In this document: one piece after another, positions 39,140-49,089 of the stretch
Layout: every line of letters starts with the position of its first letter
How positions within the stretch are numbered: the first letter of the stretch is position 1
Assembly: GCA_945877175.1 (NCBI GenBank)
Contig: CAMCRC010000010.1
Location: forward strand, 1 to 52,179
Reading direction: 5' to 3'
DNA: 52,179 nt
DNA from: Klebsiella pneumoniae
GTDB taxonomy: Bacteria; Pseudomonadota; Gammaproteobacteria; Pseudomonadales; Pseudohongiellaceae
Notes under the pieces: model-generated
The model's input: only the letters and a program-made list of their open reading frames with translations
Database searches by the model: none
Told to the model about the DNA's origin: nothing
Position numbers and translations under genes: made by a program

Positions 39140-41221
39140 TCAGGGCACCAGTCTTGCCCCCGCCAGCAGTCTGCGCAAAGGCGTCATCAAACGTCGGCGC
39201 AATTGTCGGCACGTCAGCCGCAGCCTCCTGAAATCAGCATTGCTGCCGTTCTGAAGTGTCTCCATATTGACCTTGTTCACGTAGGCAAGCTTTAGAAACA
39301 AGTCCGTCACTTCGCTCATCTGCATTGCAATTTCAGGACGCTGCGCTGCAACGCGACTACAGTAGTCCACTGGCCCTTCCCCGCGCTGACGCGGCACTCC
39401 GCTCCTCGCAAGTTCCTTCAGCAAATTCAGATACAGGCGTGTCGCGGGATCATGACGCGTGACTTTTCCATGGCGCAGCAGAAACCAGCCCGCCAACACG
39501 AAAAACATGGCGATGGTCGAAACCAGCGCTATCAATAGCCCCCGCCTCGCGTTGTCGCCGAACCAATTCCCCAACAGTTCCATCTGCATGTTTTCGTCGT
39601 AACTGACAACCCAGCGGTTCCAGGCGTAGTCCAGCCCCTCAAGTCGCAGCCGAACGGTATTGAGCCACTGCGTGTCGCGAAAGCGCATCATCGAAAATCC
39701 TGCATCTTCCATGAAGCCTGGCTGATCCTGAAAGAACGTCTCTACACCCAAAGTGATGCGTTCTGGAGCAACAGCCGCCGTGGGGTCGAAGCGCACCCAG
39801 CCTTCGCCTTCGATCCACACCTCAGCCCAGGCATGGGCGTTGTATTGATACACCAGCGTGTAGTCTTCATAGGGGTTGTATTCACCACCCTGGTAACCCA
39901 CGACGACACGCGCAGGGATTCCCACTTCCCGCATCATGTAGACAAAGCTTCCGGCATAGTGACCGCAGAAACCTTCCCGCGTCGTGAACATGAATTCATC
40001 AATGCTGGAATCACCCAAAGCGGAGGGCGTAAGCGTGTAATAGAAAGGCAGCTCGCGGAAGTGCTGCAGCACTGCCATTGCAAAATCAATGTCTGTGGCA
40101 GCCGCGGCGCGCATCTGCGTGGCCAGGGCCGAAGTGCGCGGATTCAAGTCGCCTTCGGGCATCTGCAAACTGCGAGCCCTTTGGGTGCCCGCCAGTTGCA
40201 GGTCAGTCTGATGCTGCAGGTAGGAATTCACTTGATAGCGATAGCGCTGATTGATGGGCATTTCGGTAATCAAGGAATAATTGCGGTCCTGCACCATGTC
40301 CCTCGCACTGACTTCGGCAAGCTGCAGCGAGTACACCCAGCTTTGCTGGGTCGGCTCCATGATCACATCATAGGAGACGGGCTCGCCAAGAGGCACACCT
40401 CGGAAGTCCGTCGGGAAGCGGGAAATCATCTGATAAGTCTGCAATGTGGAACCCGCACGGCGCCAGGTGCGGCCATCGAAGAAGTCCAGCACCAGACCCC
40501 GCCAGTAAAGCGCTTCGTTGGCTGGCGCGTCACCAGTGAAACTGACTCTGAATGCCAGCTCGGTCGAGCGCCCGAGATTGGTGATGTCACCGGGTGTCAT
40601 TTCGTCCGACACCCCCGTGCTCGTCGAGGAAGACACAGGCAAAGGCATGGACCACAGCGGCGAGACGCGGGGCACCAGCACGAACAGGGCGATGGTCAGG
40701 GGAATACTCTGCAATACGAGACGCACTGCCAGCCGGCCATTGTCCTTGAACGTATTGCGCGCATCGTCGCGATACAGGGAAAGCATGGTGGCAGTAATCA
40801 GAATGAAACAGACGATGGCATGCAACGTGGCCAGAATGGTTTGCGTGTAGATGAAACCCAGCATGGCCAGGACATAACAGAGCGCGATCACGATGAGGAT
40901 GTCGCGTCTGTCGCGCATTTCCAGAAGTTTGAAAACCACGCCGAGAATGAGGAGACAAACCGCGGTGTCCAGCCCCTCTCCCGCCGCACCGTACTGCATT
41001 ACCGTCAGTGGCAGTGCCACCAGGACAATCGAGATCTTCAGCAATTTGCCGGGAAAGCCCAGACGGCCCGCGTAAATCAGCAACCGCCATCCCATGCAGC
41101 TGAACAGCAATACAGTGACCCAGACCGGCAGGCGAACGACGTGCGGGACGATCAGCAACAACAGTGCCGCCAGCAGCCAGAGCAACGAAATTCGGGGTAT
41201 GGCGTCACGCGCTTCGATCAC
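39140..41221 (-). CDS. tgpA: membrane transglutaminase-like protease, TgpA type (DUF3488/DUF4129)
   Basis: About 693 residues: five or six N-terminal helices (DUF3488, up to about 190), a periplasmic transglutaminase-like domain with the Cys-His-Asp triad in EGFCGHYAGS (Cys419), YNAHAWAEVW (His463) and VRFDPTAAV (Asp479), one more helix (about 565-585) and a cytoplasmic tail. TgpA is essential in Pseudomonas aeruginosa. I chose the GTG at 41221 because AGGAGG lies five bases upstream; an ATG at 41242 would add seven residues. It overlaps the DUF58 gene by 17 nt. Confidence 0.88.
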   Translation of the reverse strand: MIEARDAIPRISLLWLLAALLLLIVPHVVRLPVWVTVLLFSCMGWRLLIYAGRLGFPGKLLKISIVLVALPLTVMQYGAAGEGLDTAVCLLILGVVFKLLEMRDRRDILIVIALCYVLAMLGFIYTQTILATLHAIVCFILITATMLSLYRDDARNTFKDNGRLAVRLVLQSIPLTIALFVLVPRVSPLWSMPLPVSSSTSTGVSDEMTPGDITNLGRSTELAFRVSFTGDAPANEALYWRGLVLDFFDGRTWRRAGSTLQTYQMISRFPTDFRGVPLGEPVSYDVIMEPTQQSWVYSLQLAEVSARDMVQDRNYSLITEMPINQRYRYQVNSYLQHQTDLQLAGTQRARSLQMPEGDLNPRTSALATQMRAAAATDIDFAMAVLQHFRELPFYYTLTPSALGDSSIDEFMFTTREGFCGHYAGSFVYMMREVGIPARVVVGYQGGEYNPYEDYTLVYQYNAHAWAEVWIEGEGWVRFDPTAAVAPERITLGVETFFQDQPGFMEDAGFSMMRFRDTQWLNTVRLRLEGLDYAWNRWVVSYDENMQMELLGNWFGDNARRGLLIALVSTIAMFFVLAGWFLLRHGKVTRHDPATRLYLNLLKELARSGVPRQRGEGPVDYCSRVAAQRPEIAMQMSEVTDLFLKLAYVNKVNMETLQNGSNADFRRLRLTCRQLRRRLMTPLRRLLAGARLVP

Positions 41222-42200
41222 CCTGCCCTCCTTTGCTGCCATTCCACAACGCGAGTGCGGAGAGCACTTTACGGCGATGCACATCGCCCCTGCCAAGGTC
41301 GATCTCCAGTCCCGGCAGCCGCAGGCCGTAGTCGATGTCACCGCGATCCAGTTCCAGCACCCAGTAGCAGAGGCGAGAAAGTCGCTCTTCGGAAGACAGT
41401 CCGGGAAACATCGCCCAATCCAGCATCAGCCTGTCGTCGGCGTTGTCGACAAACTGTTTCACCTTCAGCCCTTGCCCGCGCGCCAGGGATTTCCAGGCGA
41501 TCTGCCTGAGAGAGTCTCCTGCTTGATAGTTGCGCAGGCCATGGAAGTCTTCCGTGCCCACGAGGCTGGCTTCTGACTTGCCGGAGACACTGGCAAGGAC
41601 ATGCCCTTCAAGTGGCCCCGCAACAGGCACCGGATACACCAGGCACTGCATCGCCAAGTCGACGTTGGACCAGGCACGCCATAGCCCGAGCGGGAAACGC
41701 GTCTGCACCACAAGCCGTGGCCCCTTGACCAGCCCGCGTTGCGCGGTTGGCAGAAAGACGCTCAGCCTGGACTCGGAATTGTCCAGCAGATCGGCATGAC
41801 TCCAGCGCTGACCTGGGAAGCGCAGCTCGAGCATTTCGTGGGCGCGCTCCCCTTCACGTTCCAGCAGAATGACAAATGCTGCTTCCTGCCCCGCAAACAC
41901 TGGCTCTGCGCCAAGGCCTCGCAGACTCAGATGCTGCAAATTGCGAAAAGAGTAGAGAATGGACAGAAGGAAAACACTGACCATCAGAAATGCCAGCCCG
42001 AAGGCCATGCTGAGGATGTAGTTGATGGCTGTAACAAAGATCAGGGTGGTAGCCGCCAGAAACAACAAGCCGGGGCCGGTAGGCAAAATGAAGATATTGC
42101 GACGGTCCAACCTGACATGACTGACAGCGGGAACCCTTGCCGCGAGCCATCGCTGCATTCTCTGAGAAAACCAGTTGTTCATGGCAGCAATGGATGTCAT
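41205..42200 (-). CDS. membrane-anchored DUF58 protein
   Basis: A 331-residue protein with two N-terminal helices (about 38-58 and 62-84) and a C-terminal DUF58 segment GTEDFHGLRNYQAGDSLRQIAWKSLARGQGLKVKQF. A VWA metal site is not evident; the matching position reads LMLDWAMFPG. This type usually lies between MoxR and TgpA, as here. The ATG at 42200 comes 7 bases after the MoxR stop; Met7 (42182) is an alternative. Confidence 0.87.
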   Translation of the reverse strand: MTSIAAMNNWFSQRMQRWLAARVPAVSHVRLDRRNIFILPTGPGLLFLAATTLIFVTAINYILSMAFGLAFLMVSVFLLSILYSFRNLQHLSLRGLGAEPVFAGQEAAFVILLEREGERAHEMLELRFPGQRWSHADLLDNSESRLSVFLPTAQRGLVKGPRLVVQTRFPLGLWRAWSNVDLAMQCLVYPVPVAGPLEGHVLASVSGKSEASLVGTEDFHGLRNYQAGDSLRQIAWKSLARGQGLKVKQFVDNADDRLMLDWAMFPGLSSEERLSRLCYWVLELDRGDIDYGLRLPGLEIDLGRGDVHRRKVLSALALWNGSKGGQGDRSA

Positions 42201-42207
42201 GGCGGGC

Positions 42208-43125
42208 TCAGAAAACGTCCACCTCTGTCAGCAGGCGATGCGCCAGCGCTGCGCCAGTGCGTCCATCACCATCGGTGGTGGCGCGGAGGCGATGCTCCAC
42301 TACAGCAGGAAGGATGGCCTGCACATCTTCCGGCACTGCATGCTGACGCCCTTCCAGCCATGCCCAGGTACGTGCAGCACGGACTATGGCAATACTGCCA
42401 CGGGGAGAAAGTCCGAAGTGAAATCCTGCACTTTGCCGTGTATGAGCGACCAGTCGTTGGACATAATCAAGCAGCAGTGGACTCAGCGCGACGGCATTGG
42501 CTGCCGTGCGCATCGCCCGCAAATCCTCAACGGACAGCAACTGCTGCAGCTTCTCACCTCTATCGCCCTCGTTGCTGCGTTCCAGCAGTAACCGCTCGGC
42601 ACGCGGGTCCGGGTAGCCGATGCCGATGCGCATCAGAAAGCGGTCGAGCTGCGACTCCGGGAGCGGAAAAGTGCCGGCCAGACTCACCGGGTTCTGTGTG
42701 GCAATCACGAAAAACGGGGAAGGCAAAGGCCGCGTCGCGCCTTCCACTGACACTTGCCCCTCTTCCATGGCCTCCAGCAGCGCGCTTTGTGTCTTGGGGG
42801 TGCTGCGGTTGATCTCGTCTGCCAGCACGAGTTGCCGGAAGATTGGCCCGGCGTGGAATGTGAATCGACCGGTGGACTGCTCGAAGACCGAAAGGCCGAG
42901 AATATCGGCCGGCAGCAGGTCGCTGGTGAACTGGATGCGGTTGAAGTCAAGTCCGAAGACGCGGGCCAACGCGTGCGCCAGCGTCGTCTTGCCCATGCCG
43001 GGCAAATCTTCTATGAGCAGATGTCCACCAGAGACCATGCAGCACAAAGCCAGTCGAATCTGCGTTTCCTTGCCCAGCAGCACCTTGCCGATTTCGTCGA
43101 CAGCCGCCTGAATTCTGTCCTGCAT
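42208..43125 (-). CDS. MoxR family AAA+ ATPase (second copy)
   Basis: About 305 residues with Walker A EDLPGMGKTT, Walker B LVLADEINRSTPKTQSALLEAM, ATQNPVSLAGTFPLPESQLDRF and GLSPRGSIAIVRAARTWAW. It is clearly homologous to the MoxR at 31,600 but differs through much of its length. I chose the ATG at 43125, preceded by AGGGGACAAC, over a TTG six codons upstream. It heads the minus-strand MoxR-DUF58-TgpA module. The 83 bases to purF include an AT-rich patch that may hold its promoter. Confidence 0.92.
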   Translation of the reverse strand: MQDRIQAAVDEIGKVLLGKETQIRLALCCMVSGGHLLIEDLPGMGKTTLAHALARVFGLDFNRIQFTSDLLPADILGLSVFEQSTGRFTFHAGPIFRQLVLADEINRSTPKTQSALLEAMEEGQVSVEGATRPLPSPFFVIATQNPVSLAGTFPLPESQLDRFLMRIGIGYPDPRAERLLLERSNEGDRGEKLQQLLSVEDLRAMRTAANAVALSPLLLDYVQRLVAHTRQSAGFHFGLSPRGSIAIVRAARTWAWLEGRQHAVPEDVQAILPAVVEHRLRATTDGDGRTGAALAHRLLTEVDVF

Positions 43126-43208
43126 GTTGTCCCCTGCTTGCAATTTTATTTTTGGATCTGCGGGTCAAACCAGGCGGTTTCCCCCTGGGTCGGCGGGGGG
43201 CCGGAGGC

Positions 43209-44687
43209 TCAGTCCCCTGACTTGCCCTCCTTCGCGGAGTCGTTGCGACTGTCTTCCAGGCGCTTGAGATAACGCGCGTCGACGTCGCCCGTGACGTACT
43301 TGCCATCGAATACGGAACACTCGAACTTCTTTATGGCAGGATTGCCCTCGGAGGAAGCCGCAATCAAGTCTTCCAGGTCCTGAAAGATCAGCCAGTCAGC
43401 ACCGATCAATTCCTGCACCTCGTCATCCGTACGACCGTGGGCGATCAGCTCGCTGGCAGCCGGCATGTCGATGCCGTACACATTGGGGTAGCGCACTGCC
43501 GGAGCAGCAGACGCGAAATACACCTTGCGGGCCCCGGAATCGCGGGCCATCTGAATGATCTGTCGACAGGTGGTGCCACGCACTATGGAATCATCCACCA
43601 GCAGGACCGTCTTGCCCCGAAATTCCAGTTCAATGGCGTTGAGCTTCTGACGTACGGATTTCTTGCGCTGACTCTGACCGGGCATAATGAAAGTGCGACC
43701 GATATAGCGGTTCTTCACAAACCCTTCGCGGTACTTCACGCCCAGCCGGTTGGCGAGCTCCAGTGCCGAGGTGCGGCTGGTGTCTGGTATGGGGATGACG
43801 ACATCAATATCGTGCTCCGGCCGCAGGCGCTTTACCTTGTCTGCCAGCTTCTCACCCATACGAAGACGCGCCTTGTAAACCGAGATGCCATCCATCAGCG
43901 AATCAGGGCGGGCAAAGTAGACGTGTTCAAAGATGCAGGGGGTATATTCCGCTGGGCCCGCGCACACGCGGGTGTGAAGATTGCCGAGAATATCGACATA
44001 TACCGCTTCGCCCGGAGCGACATCGCGCACCAGCGTAAATCCTTGGGAATCCAGCGCCACACTTTCGGACGCCATCATGTATTCCGTAAAGCCATCACGC
44101 TCACGCTTGCCGAATACCAGGGGACGAATGCCATTGCGGTCCCGAAATCCAACAATCCCGTAGCCCCCCAGCATGACCAGGGCCGCATAGCCGCCGCGGC
44201 AGCGTCGATGCACGCCGCGCACTGCAGTAAATACATCTTCAGGGCTGGGGACCATCTTGGCCAGCAGCTGCAATTCATGCGCGAATACGTTGAGCAGGAC
44301 TTCAGAATCCGAATCCGTATTGATGTGCCGCAGGTCTTCCTTGAACAGATCTCGACTCAGTTCGGCCGCGTTGGTGAGATTGCCATTGTGAGCCAGGCTC
44401 AGACCGTATGGAGAATTCACATAAAACGGTTGAGCCAGCGCAGGGCTGGAACTGCCTGCCGTGGGGTAGCGGACATGACCGATACCCATATTGCCAGCCA
44501 GTCGCTCCATGTGCCGCGTACGAAATACATCCTTGACCAGTCCATTGTCCTTGCGCAGATTCAGTTTGCCATTGTCACTCGTGGCAATACCTGCGGCATC
44601 CTGGCCTCGATGCTGAAGGACGGTCAGCGTATCGTACAAACACACTGCCACATCTGATTTGCCAACCACACCCACTAAGCCACACAT
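43209..44687 (-). CDS. purF: amidophosphoribosyltransferase
   Basis: Commits PRPP to purine synthesis by adding the glutamine amide to give phosphoribosylamine. 492 residues. The N-terminal glutaminase nucleophile is Cys2 (MCGLVGVVG), with [25 protein letters not shown] and LAHNGNLTN. The C-terminal domain has [14 protein letters not shown] and the PRPP loop [13 protein letters not shown]. It starts with ATG one base after the cvpA stop, the conserved cvpA-purF pairing. Confidence 0.97.
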   Translation of the reverse strand: MCGLVGVVGKSDVAVCLYDTLTVLQHRGQDAAGIATSDNGKLNLRKDNGLVKDVFRTRHMERLAGNMGIGHVRYPTAGSSSPALAQPFYVNSPYGLSLAHNGNLTNAAELSRDLFKEDLRHINTDSDSEVLLNVFAHELQLLAKMVPSPEDVFTAVRGVHRRCRGGYAALVMLGGYGIVGFRDRNGIRPLVFGKRERDGFTEYMMASESVALDSQGFTLVRDVAPGEAVYVDILGNLHTRVCAGPAEYTPCIFEHVYFARPDSLMDGISVYKARLRMGEKLADKVKRLRPEHDIDVVIPIPDTSRTSALELANRLGVKYREGFVKNRYIGRTFIMPGQSQRKKSVRQKLNAIELEFRGKTVLLVDDSIVRGTTCRQIIQMARDSGARKVYFASAAPAVRYPNVYGIDMPAASELIAHGRTDDEVQELIGADWLIFQDLEDLIAASSEGNPAIKKFECSVFDGKYVTGDVDARYLKRLEDSRNDSAKEGKSGD

Positions 44688-44688
44688 A

Positions 44689-45228
44689 CTACGTACTCCA
44701 ATTGTTACTGCTTTCCTGCTCGCCAGTCAGTCCTGGGCACACCAGGGACAGTTGCGTTGCCGGTACCATATCGGTCACGAACATGCGTGACTTTTCAATC
44801 AGATCAAGGGCATGGGGAATCAGCCTGGACTCCTGCCACCAAGGCGCATCGGCAAAGAACCCACTGCCGAAGTAGACAAACACCATGACGATCACCACGC
44901 CACGCGCGACACCAAAAAGGGAACCCAGCAGGCGGTCAGTCAGCTTCAGGCCGGAGATGTCGATCAGCTTTGCTACCAGATTGTTCACCAGCGCACCCAG
45001 CAGCAACGTGACGATGAACAGAATCGCGAACGAGAAAGCCTGCTGCATTGCGGCGCTCTCAACCCACCCTCCCAACATGGGGGCCAAAGGCTCACTGTAC
45101 AAGCGGGCGATCAGCAAAGCGGCAATCCATGCCAGCAGCGACAACACCTCTCTGACGAATCCGCGCCAGAGACCGAAGAGACAGGAGACTACAGTCACTA
45201 TCAAGAAAGAGGCGTCCAGCCAGTGCAT
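44689..45228 (-). CDS. cvpA: CvpA family membrane protein
   Basis: A 179-residue inner-membrane protein with four predicted helices, starting [23 protein letters not shown] and including [19 protein letters not shown]. CvpA is needed for colicin V production in E. coli and takes part in envelope homeostasis. The start is ATG, 42 bases after the SPOR gene. It is one base from purF, the usual arrangement. Confidence 0.93.
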   Translation of the reverse strand: MHWLDASFLIVTVVSCLFGLWRGFVREVLSLLAWIAALLIARLYSEPLAPMLGGWVESAAMQQAFSFAILFIVTLLLGALVNNLVAKLIDISGLKLTDRLLGSLFGVARGVVIVMVFVYFGSGFFADAPWWQESRLIPHALDLIEKSRMFVTDMVPATQLSLVCPGLTGEQESSNNWST

Positions 45229-45270
45229 TGTTTTTGTTCCTCCGATCCTCGCCTGTTCAGGCGCTGCCCA

Positions 45271-45966
45271 TCACAGGGCTTCTATCTCGAAACGCACCAC
45301 CATGCCAGAGAGTTGAAACTCCTCCTGCAACTGTCTCTGCAGTTGCAACATGGCGGTACGTTCTACTCCAGGCCCGACAAATACTGCAATCAGTGGTCCT
45401 TGCGTCGAGGTAATCTGACGTGTGTAGGCGCGGTGTCCGCGTGCCTGCAAGCGTTCCACCAGCGAACGTGCATTGGCCTCGCTTGAGAAGGAGGCCAGCC
45501 GCACGCTCCATCCCTCCGGCAAACCGGCGCTGTCAAGCACTGGTGGCGCCACGACGGGAGCGGCCAAAGGCGCCGGAGTGGATGCTGCGCCTGCCTGCAA
45601 TTCGGGCTCAGCGGAAGGCAGGATCACGGTTGTAGCCAGGGTGTCTGCAGGAAGATTCTGAGCGTTTGCAGACACGGGGGCATCTTCCGGAAGCGAATCA
45701 AGGGGTTCTGCGTCAGGCTGGAAACCCAGCTGACCGGTATCGGCCGCGATGACGGGGCGTTCGGCAATGGCCTGGGGCACATCGGGAAAGGCTTCAGCGA
45801 CGGGAATGCGACTCTCGAGTGGCAACTCATAGCTGCCCTGTCCATCGAACAAAACGGGCAGAATGACAGCGGCGGCAATGACCAGCACGGTGGCACCTAC
45901 GACTCTTTGCTTTTTGCTGTGGTCCAAACCAGTGGTGCCCCTGTAAGTAGACTGCCTGCGGCTCAA
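45271..45966 (-). CDS. dedD: SPOR domain protein, DedD-like
   Basis: A 231-residue bitopic protein: a cytoplasmic N terminus (SRRQSTYRGTTGLDHSKKQR), one helix (about 22-40, VVGATVLVIAAAVILPVLF), a Pro/Ala-rich linker and a C-terminal SPOR domain (about 150-231) with WSVRLASFSSEANARSLVERL. SPOR domains bind glycan strands without stem peptides at the division septum. The start is TTG, overlapping the folC stop by 4 nt (TTGA), with no later usable Met. The folC-dedD-cvpA order supports DedD. Confidence 0.88.
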   Translation of the reverse strand: MSRRQSTYRGTTGLDHSKKQRVVGATVLVIAAAVILPVLFDGQGSYELPLESRIPVAEAFPDVPQAIAERPVIAADTGQLGFQPDAEPLDSLPEDAPVSANAQNLPADTLATTVILPSAEPELQAGAASTPAPLAAPVVAPPVLDSAGLPEGWSVRLASFSSEANARSLVERLQARGHRAYTRQITSTQGPLIAVFVGPGVERTAMLQLQRQLQEEFQLSGMVVRFEIEAL

Positions 45967-47276
45967 TGCCGGGATGCTGTCTGAATTGGATTGGATCGGA
46001 TGCCGTCAAGGTGGCGAACGACATCGGCAACACTGACAAATGAACCTGTGACAAGGACCAGATCATCAGGACCGGCAATGGCGCAGGCTTGCTCGTAGGC
46101 GACGGCGATGTTGTCGTACGGACCTTGCAGTACTCCGCCCTCGCCCAGCAATATACCGAACAGCGCTTCGGCCCTTTGGCCGCGGGTTTCCGCGAATGCG
46201 GCAATATACCAAAAGTCCACTGCGGATTCTAAGGCCTTGTAGAAACCAAACTGATCTTTGTCAGCCATCATTGCCAGCACGACATGTACTCTGCCTCCAC
46301 TTCCCGATCGTTGCTTGAATTCCTGAAGTTTCTGCACAAGCAGGCCTGCAGCGTGAGGATTGTGGGCCACATCAACCCGTACTTCGAAGGCATGTCGGGG
46401 GTCTGCCATCTTTTGGAAACGGCCCTCAAGACCCAGGCCATCCAGCGCGCCATGCACGGCAGCCAGCGGCACGAACAAGGGCAGGAACTGAAGGGCCTGC
46501 ACAACCGTAGCAGCGTTCACCAGATCGAGCGCTGGCAAGGGCAAACCGTCCCAATGCAGCGGGCGCCCGGCCTTGTCTTGCCCCCACCACTGCCAATTCC
46601 GTTCATGCTTGACGAATCCGAAGTCGACCCCTTGCAGCCGCAAATGGGCACCTGCACGACTGGCCTCTTCGATCACTGAGTCCGGCGGCTCAAGATCACC
46701 GCACAACGCTGGAATGCCGCTGCGGAAAATGCCGGCTTTCTCACGCCCGATTGCTTCACGGGTATTGCCCAGCCAGTCCATATGATCCAGTCCGATACTG
46801 GTGACGATAGCGATATCCGGATCCACCAGATTGACCGCGTCAAGCCGGCCGCCAAGGCCAATCTCCAGAACGGCAACGTCCGGACGTGCCTGGGCAATGA
46901 GCCAGAGTCCAGCCAGCGTACTGAATTCGAAATAGGTCAGAGAGAGATCTTCACGCGCTGCTTCAATGCGGGCAAAGGCGTCGCAGATCTGTGCATCAGA
47001 CGCATTGTGGCCCTGGATTCGGATGCGTTCGTTGTAAACATGGAGATGTGGCGAGGTGTACGTGCCCACATGCAACCCAGAGGCGCGCAGAATGGCGTCC
47101 AGCATGGCAACAGTGGAGCCCTTCCCATTGGTGCCTGCGACTGTGATGACATGCTGTGCAGGCCTGGTTATCCCCAGACGACCTGCTACCTCGCGCACCC
47201 GATGCAGGCCCAGATCTATCTCGCGAGGATGCAGGGCCTGAATCCTGTCGAGCCACTGCTGCAGAGTCAGATTCAC
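45963..47276 (-). CDS. folC: dihydrofolate synthase/folylpolyglutamate synthase
   Basis: Joins dihydropteroate to glutamate and extends folate polyglutamate tails. 437 residues with the P-loop VAGTNGKGS (46-54), TSPHLHVYNERIRI, TYFEFSTLAGLWL, LEIGLGGRLDAVN and GLDHMDWLGNTREAIGREK. The C-terminal ligase domain has VDVAHNPHAA. The start is GTG. It follows accD by 47 bases and overlaps dedD by 4 nt. Confidence 0.95.
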   Translation of the reverse strand: MNLTLQQWLDRIQALHPREIDLGLHRVREVAGRLGITRPAQHVITVAGTNGKGSTVAMLDAILRASGLHVGTYTSPHLHVYNERIRIQGHNASDAQICDAFARIEAAREDLSLTYFEFSTLAGLWLIAQARPDVAVLEIGLGGRLDAVNLVDPDIAIVTSIGLDHMDWLGNTREAIGREKAGIFRSGIPALCGDLEPPDSVIEEASRAGAHLRLQGVDFGFVKHERNWQWWGQDKAGRPLHWDGLPLPALDLVNAATVVQALQFLPLFVPLAAVHGALDGLGLEGRFQKMADPRHAFEVRVDVAHNPHAAGLLVQKLQEFKQRSGSGGRVHVVLAMMADKDQFGFYKALESAVDFWYIAAFAETRGQRAEALFGILLGEGGVLQGPYDNIAVAYEQACAIAGPDDLVLVTGSFVSVADVVRHLDGIRSNPIQTASRH

Positions 47277-47323
47277 AGTTCACTTCACCTGGCGAAAGGC
47301 GCAGCACTGGCGCTGCGCGTTTG

Positions 47324-48193
47324 TCATAAGTGCATCAGTTTGGAGACCAGCGAAGAAACGCGGTCACGCATGTCCTTGCGATGAACGATCATGTCGATCG
47401 CGCCATGTTCCAGGAGGAATTCACTGCGCTGGAAACCTTCCGGCAGTTTCACCCGCACGGTCTGGCGAATGACGTCTGGACCTGTGAATCCCACCAGGGC
47501 GTTGGGCTCAGCGACATTGATGTCTCCCAGCATTGCGAGACTCGCCGATACACCACCGTAGACAGGGTCAACAAGCACAGAGATATATGGCAGCCCTTGT
47601 TCGCGAAGGCGGGCCAGAGCGGCAGAGGTTTTGGCCATCTGCATCAAGGAAATCAAGGCTTCCTGCATTCGAGCCCCACCGCTGGTGGAGAAACAAACAA
47701 GCGGCAGACGTTTCTCGATACAGGTGTTGACAGCCTGCGTGAATTTTTCTCCAACAACCGCCCCCATGGAACCGCCGATGAACGCGAACTCGAACGCGGC
47801 GACGACCATTTCCACAGAGTTTACAGTGCCCTGCACAACAATCAGTGCGTCACGCTCGCCTGTAGACTTCTGTGCAGCAAGCAGTCGGTCCTTGTACTTT
47901 TTCAGATCACGAAATTTGAGGATATCGACAGGTTCCATGTCGGCATTCAGCTCTACCTGCCCCGCAGGGTCCAAAAACAGCTCCAGGCGACGTCGTGCCG
48001 TAATCCGAAGGTGATGGTCGCATTTGGGACACACCTCCAGGTTGCGCTCAAGGTCTGGTCTGTACAGCACTGCCTCGCAACGCGGGCACTTCTTCCAGAG
48101 ACCTTCGGGGACACTCGCGCGCTGCTTGCCCGGAACACCCGTGGTGCTGCTCGTGCTGCGAATGGAGGGCAGGATTTTATTGATCCAACTCAT
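47324..48193 (-). CDS. accD: acetyl-CoA carboxylase carboxyltransferase beta subunit
   Basis: Beta subunit of the carboxyltransferase that makes malonyl-CoA for fatty acid synthesis. 289 residues with the N-terminal zinc ribbon CPRC...CPKC (C36, C39, C55, C58) and a crotonase-like domain with [26 protein letters not shown] and [25 protein letters not shown] start. It is separated from trpA by an unusually AT-rich 53-base spacer that may hold its own promoter. Confidence 0.97.
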   Translation of the reverse strand: MSWINKILPSIRSTSSTTGVPGKQRASVPEGLWKKCPRCEAVLYRPDLERNLEVCPKCDHHLRITARRRLELFLDPAGQVELNADMEPVDILKFRDLKKYKDRLLAAQKSTGERDALIVVQGTVNSVEMVVAAFEFAFIGGSMGAVVGEKFTQAVNTCIEKRLPLVCFSTSGGARMQEALISLMQMAKTSAALARLREQGLPYISVLVDPVYGGVSASLAMLGDINVAEPNALVGFTGPDVIRQTVRVKLPEGFQRSEFLLEHGAIDMIVHRKDMRDRVSSLVSKLMHL

Positions 48194-48208
48194 AGATAGC
48201 TTCCGTAA

Positions 48209-48237
48209 TTTATAAATTCAATAAATAAATCAATTAA
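48209..48237 (-). promoter_or_regulatory. possible internal promoter for accD in an AT-rich spacer
   Basis: On the minus strand TTAATT (48237-48232), a 17-base spacer and TATAAA (48214-48209) lie just before the accD ATG. The whole trpA-accD gap (48,194-48,246) is almost only A and T, in contrast to the GC-rich genes on both sides. Low sequence complexity makes chance matches easy. Confidence 0.4.
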
Positions 48238-48246
48238 ATACTTAAA

Positions 48247-49065
48247 TTACTTAATGTTTTCTATTGCTTGCCTGATGCTCGAAATGACTGCAACAGTATC
48301 CGCAAGGGCAGCCTGCGAATAGGTCTCGCCACTGCGCAGATGCGATATTCTGTCCACCAGGGCACTTCCCACTATAACACCGTCACTGATGACGGCCATG
48401 TCGACGGCTGATTGCGCATCCTTGATGCCAAAACCCACGATCACGGGTAAATCAGTGATGGTACGCAAATGTTCAATCTTGCCCTTGATGTCGCCCTTGT
48501 CCTTAATCGCGGCCCCGGTAACTCCCTTCAACGAGACGTAGTACAGATAACCGGTGGAGTGAGCACAGATCGATGCGAGGCGCGCTTCAGTCGTTGTCGG
48601 CGCCACGAGAAAAACTGTGTCCAGGCCCCGCGGGCGCACTGCTCGGAACAAGTCTTCGCATTCGTAAGCGGGCATGTCCACAATCAACACACCATCTGCG
48701 CCTGCTGCCTGCGCGTCACTGGCAAATGCTTCATAACCCATTATCTCCACAGGATTGAGGTAACCCATGAGAACAATCGGAGTTCGGGTGTCTACCTCAC
48801 GGAACTGGCGGACGATGTCGAGAACATCGTGAAGCGTGGTTCCTTGCCGCAGTGCGCGCTCCGCGCCCAGCTGAATGACCGTCCCGTCTGATGACGGATC
48901 GCTGAAGGGAACGCCCAGCTCGATGATGTCGGCGCCTGCTTCCACAAGGGCGTGCATCAATGCCACAGTGGTGCCCTTGTCGGGATCACCGGCCACCAGA
49001 TAGGGAACAAGTACCTTGCGTTGTGCTGACCGCAGGGCGGCGATGGTCTGACTGATACGGCTCAT
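48247..49065 (-). CDS. trpA: tryptophan synthase alpha subunit
   Basis: Cleaves indole-3-glycerol phosphate to indole, which passes to the beta subunit through a tunnel. 272 residues. The catalytic E49 and D60 fall at the same positions as in Salmonella (IIELGVPFSDPSSDG), with LMGYLNPVEIMGYEAF and the phosphate-binding GFGIKDAQS. ATG start, 24 bases after trpB. Confidence 0.97.
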   Translation of the reverse strand: MSRISQTIAALRSAQRKVLVPYLVAGDPDKGTTVALMHALVEAGADIIELGVPFSDPSSDGTVIQLGAERALRQGTTLHDVLDIVRQFREVDTRTPIVLMGYLNPVEIMGYEAFASDAQAAGADGVLIVDMPAYECEDLFRAVRPRGLDTVFLVAPTTTEARLASICAHSTGYLYYVSLKGVTGAAIKDKGDIKGKIEHLRTITDLPVIVGFGIKDAQSAVDMAVISDGVIVGSALVDRISHLRSGETYSQAALADTVAVISSIRQAIENIK

Positions 49066-49089
49066 GGCGTGTTGACTCGATTCCAGGCT

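Noticed and set aside
39833-41509. 558-codon plus-strand frame opposite tgpA and DUF58
   Set aside because: It spans two well-supported minus-strand genes and reads as His/Arg/Gln-rich noise without motifs.
43181-43199. C-run/G-run hairpin after purF as a terminator
   Set aside because: CCCCC and GGGGG can pair, but no T run follows on the minus strand, so a terminator call is not supported.
43437-44657. 406-codon plus-strand frame opposite purF
   Set aside because: purF on the minus strand has every catalytic motif; the opposite frame has no family character.
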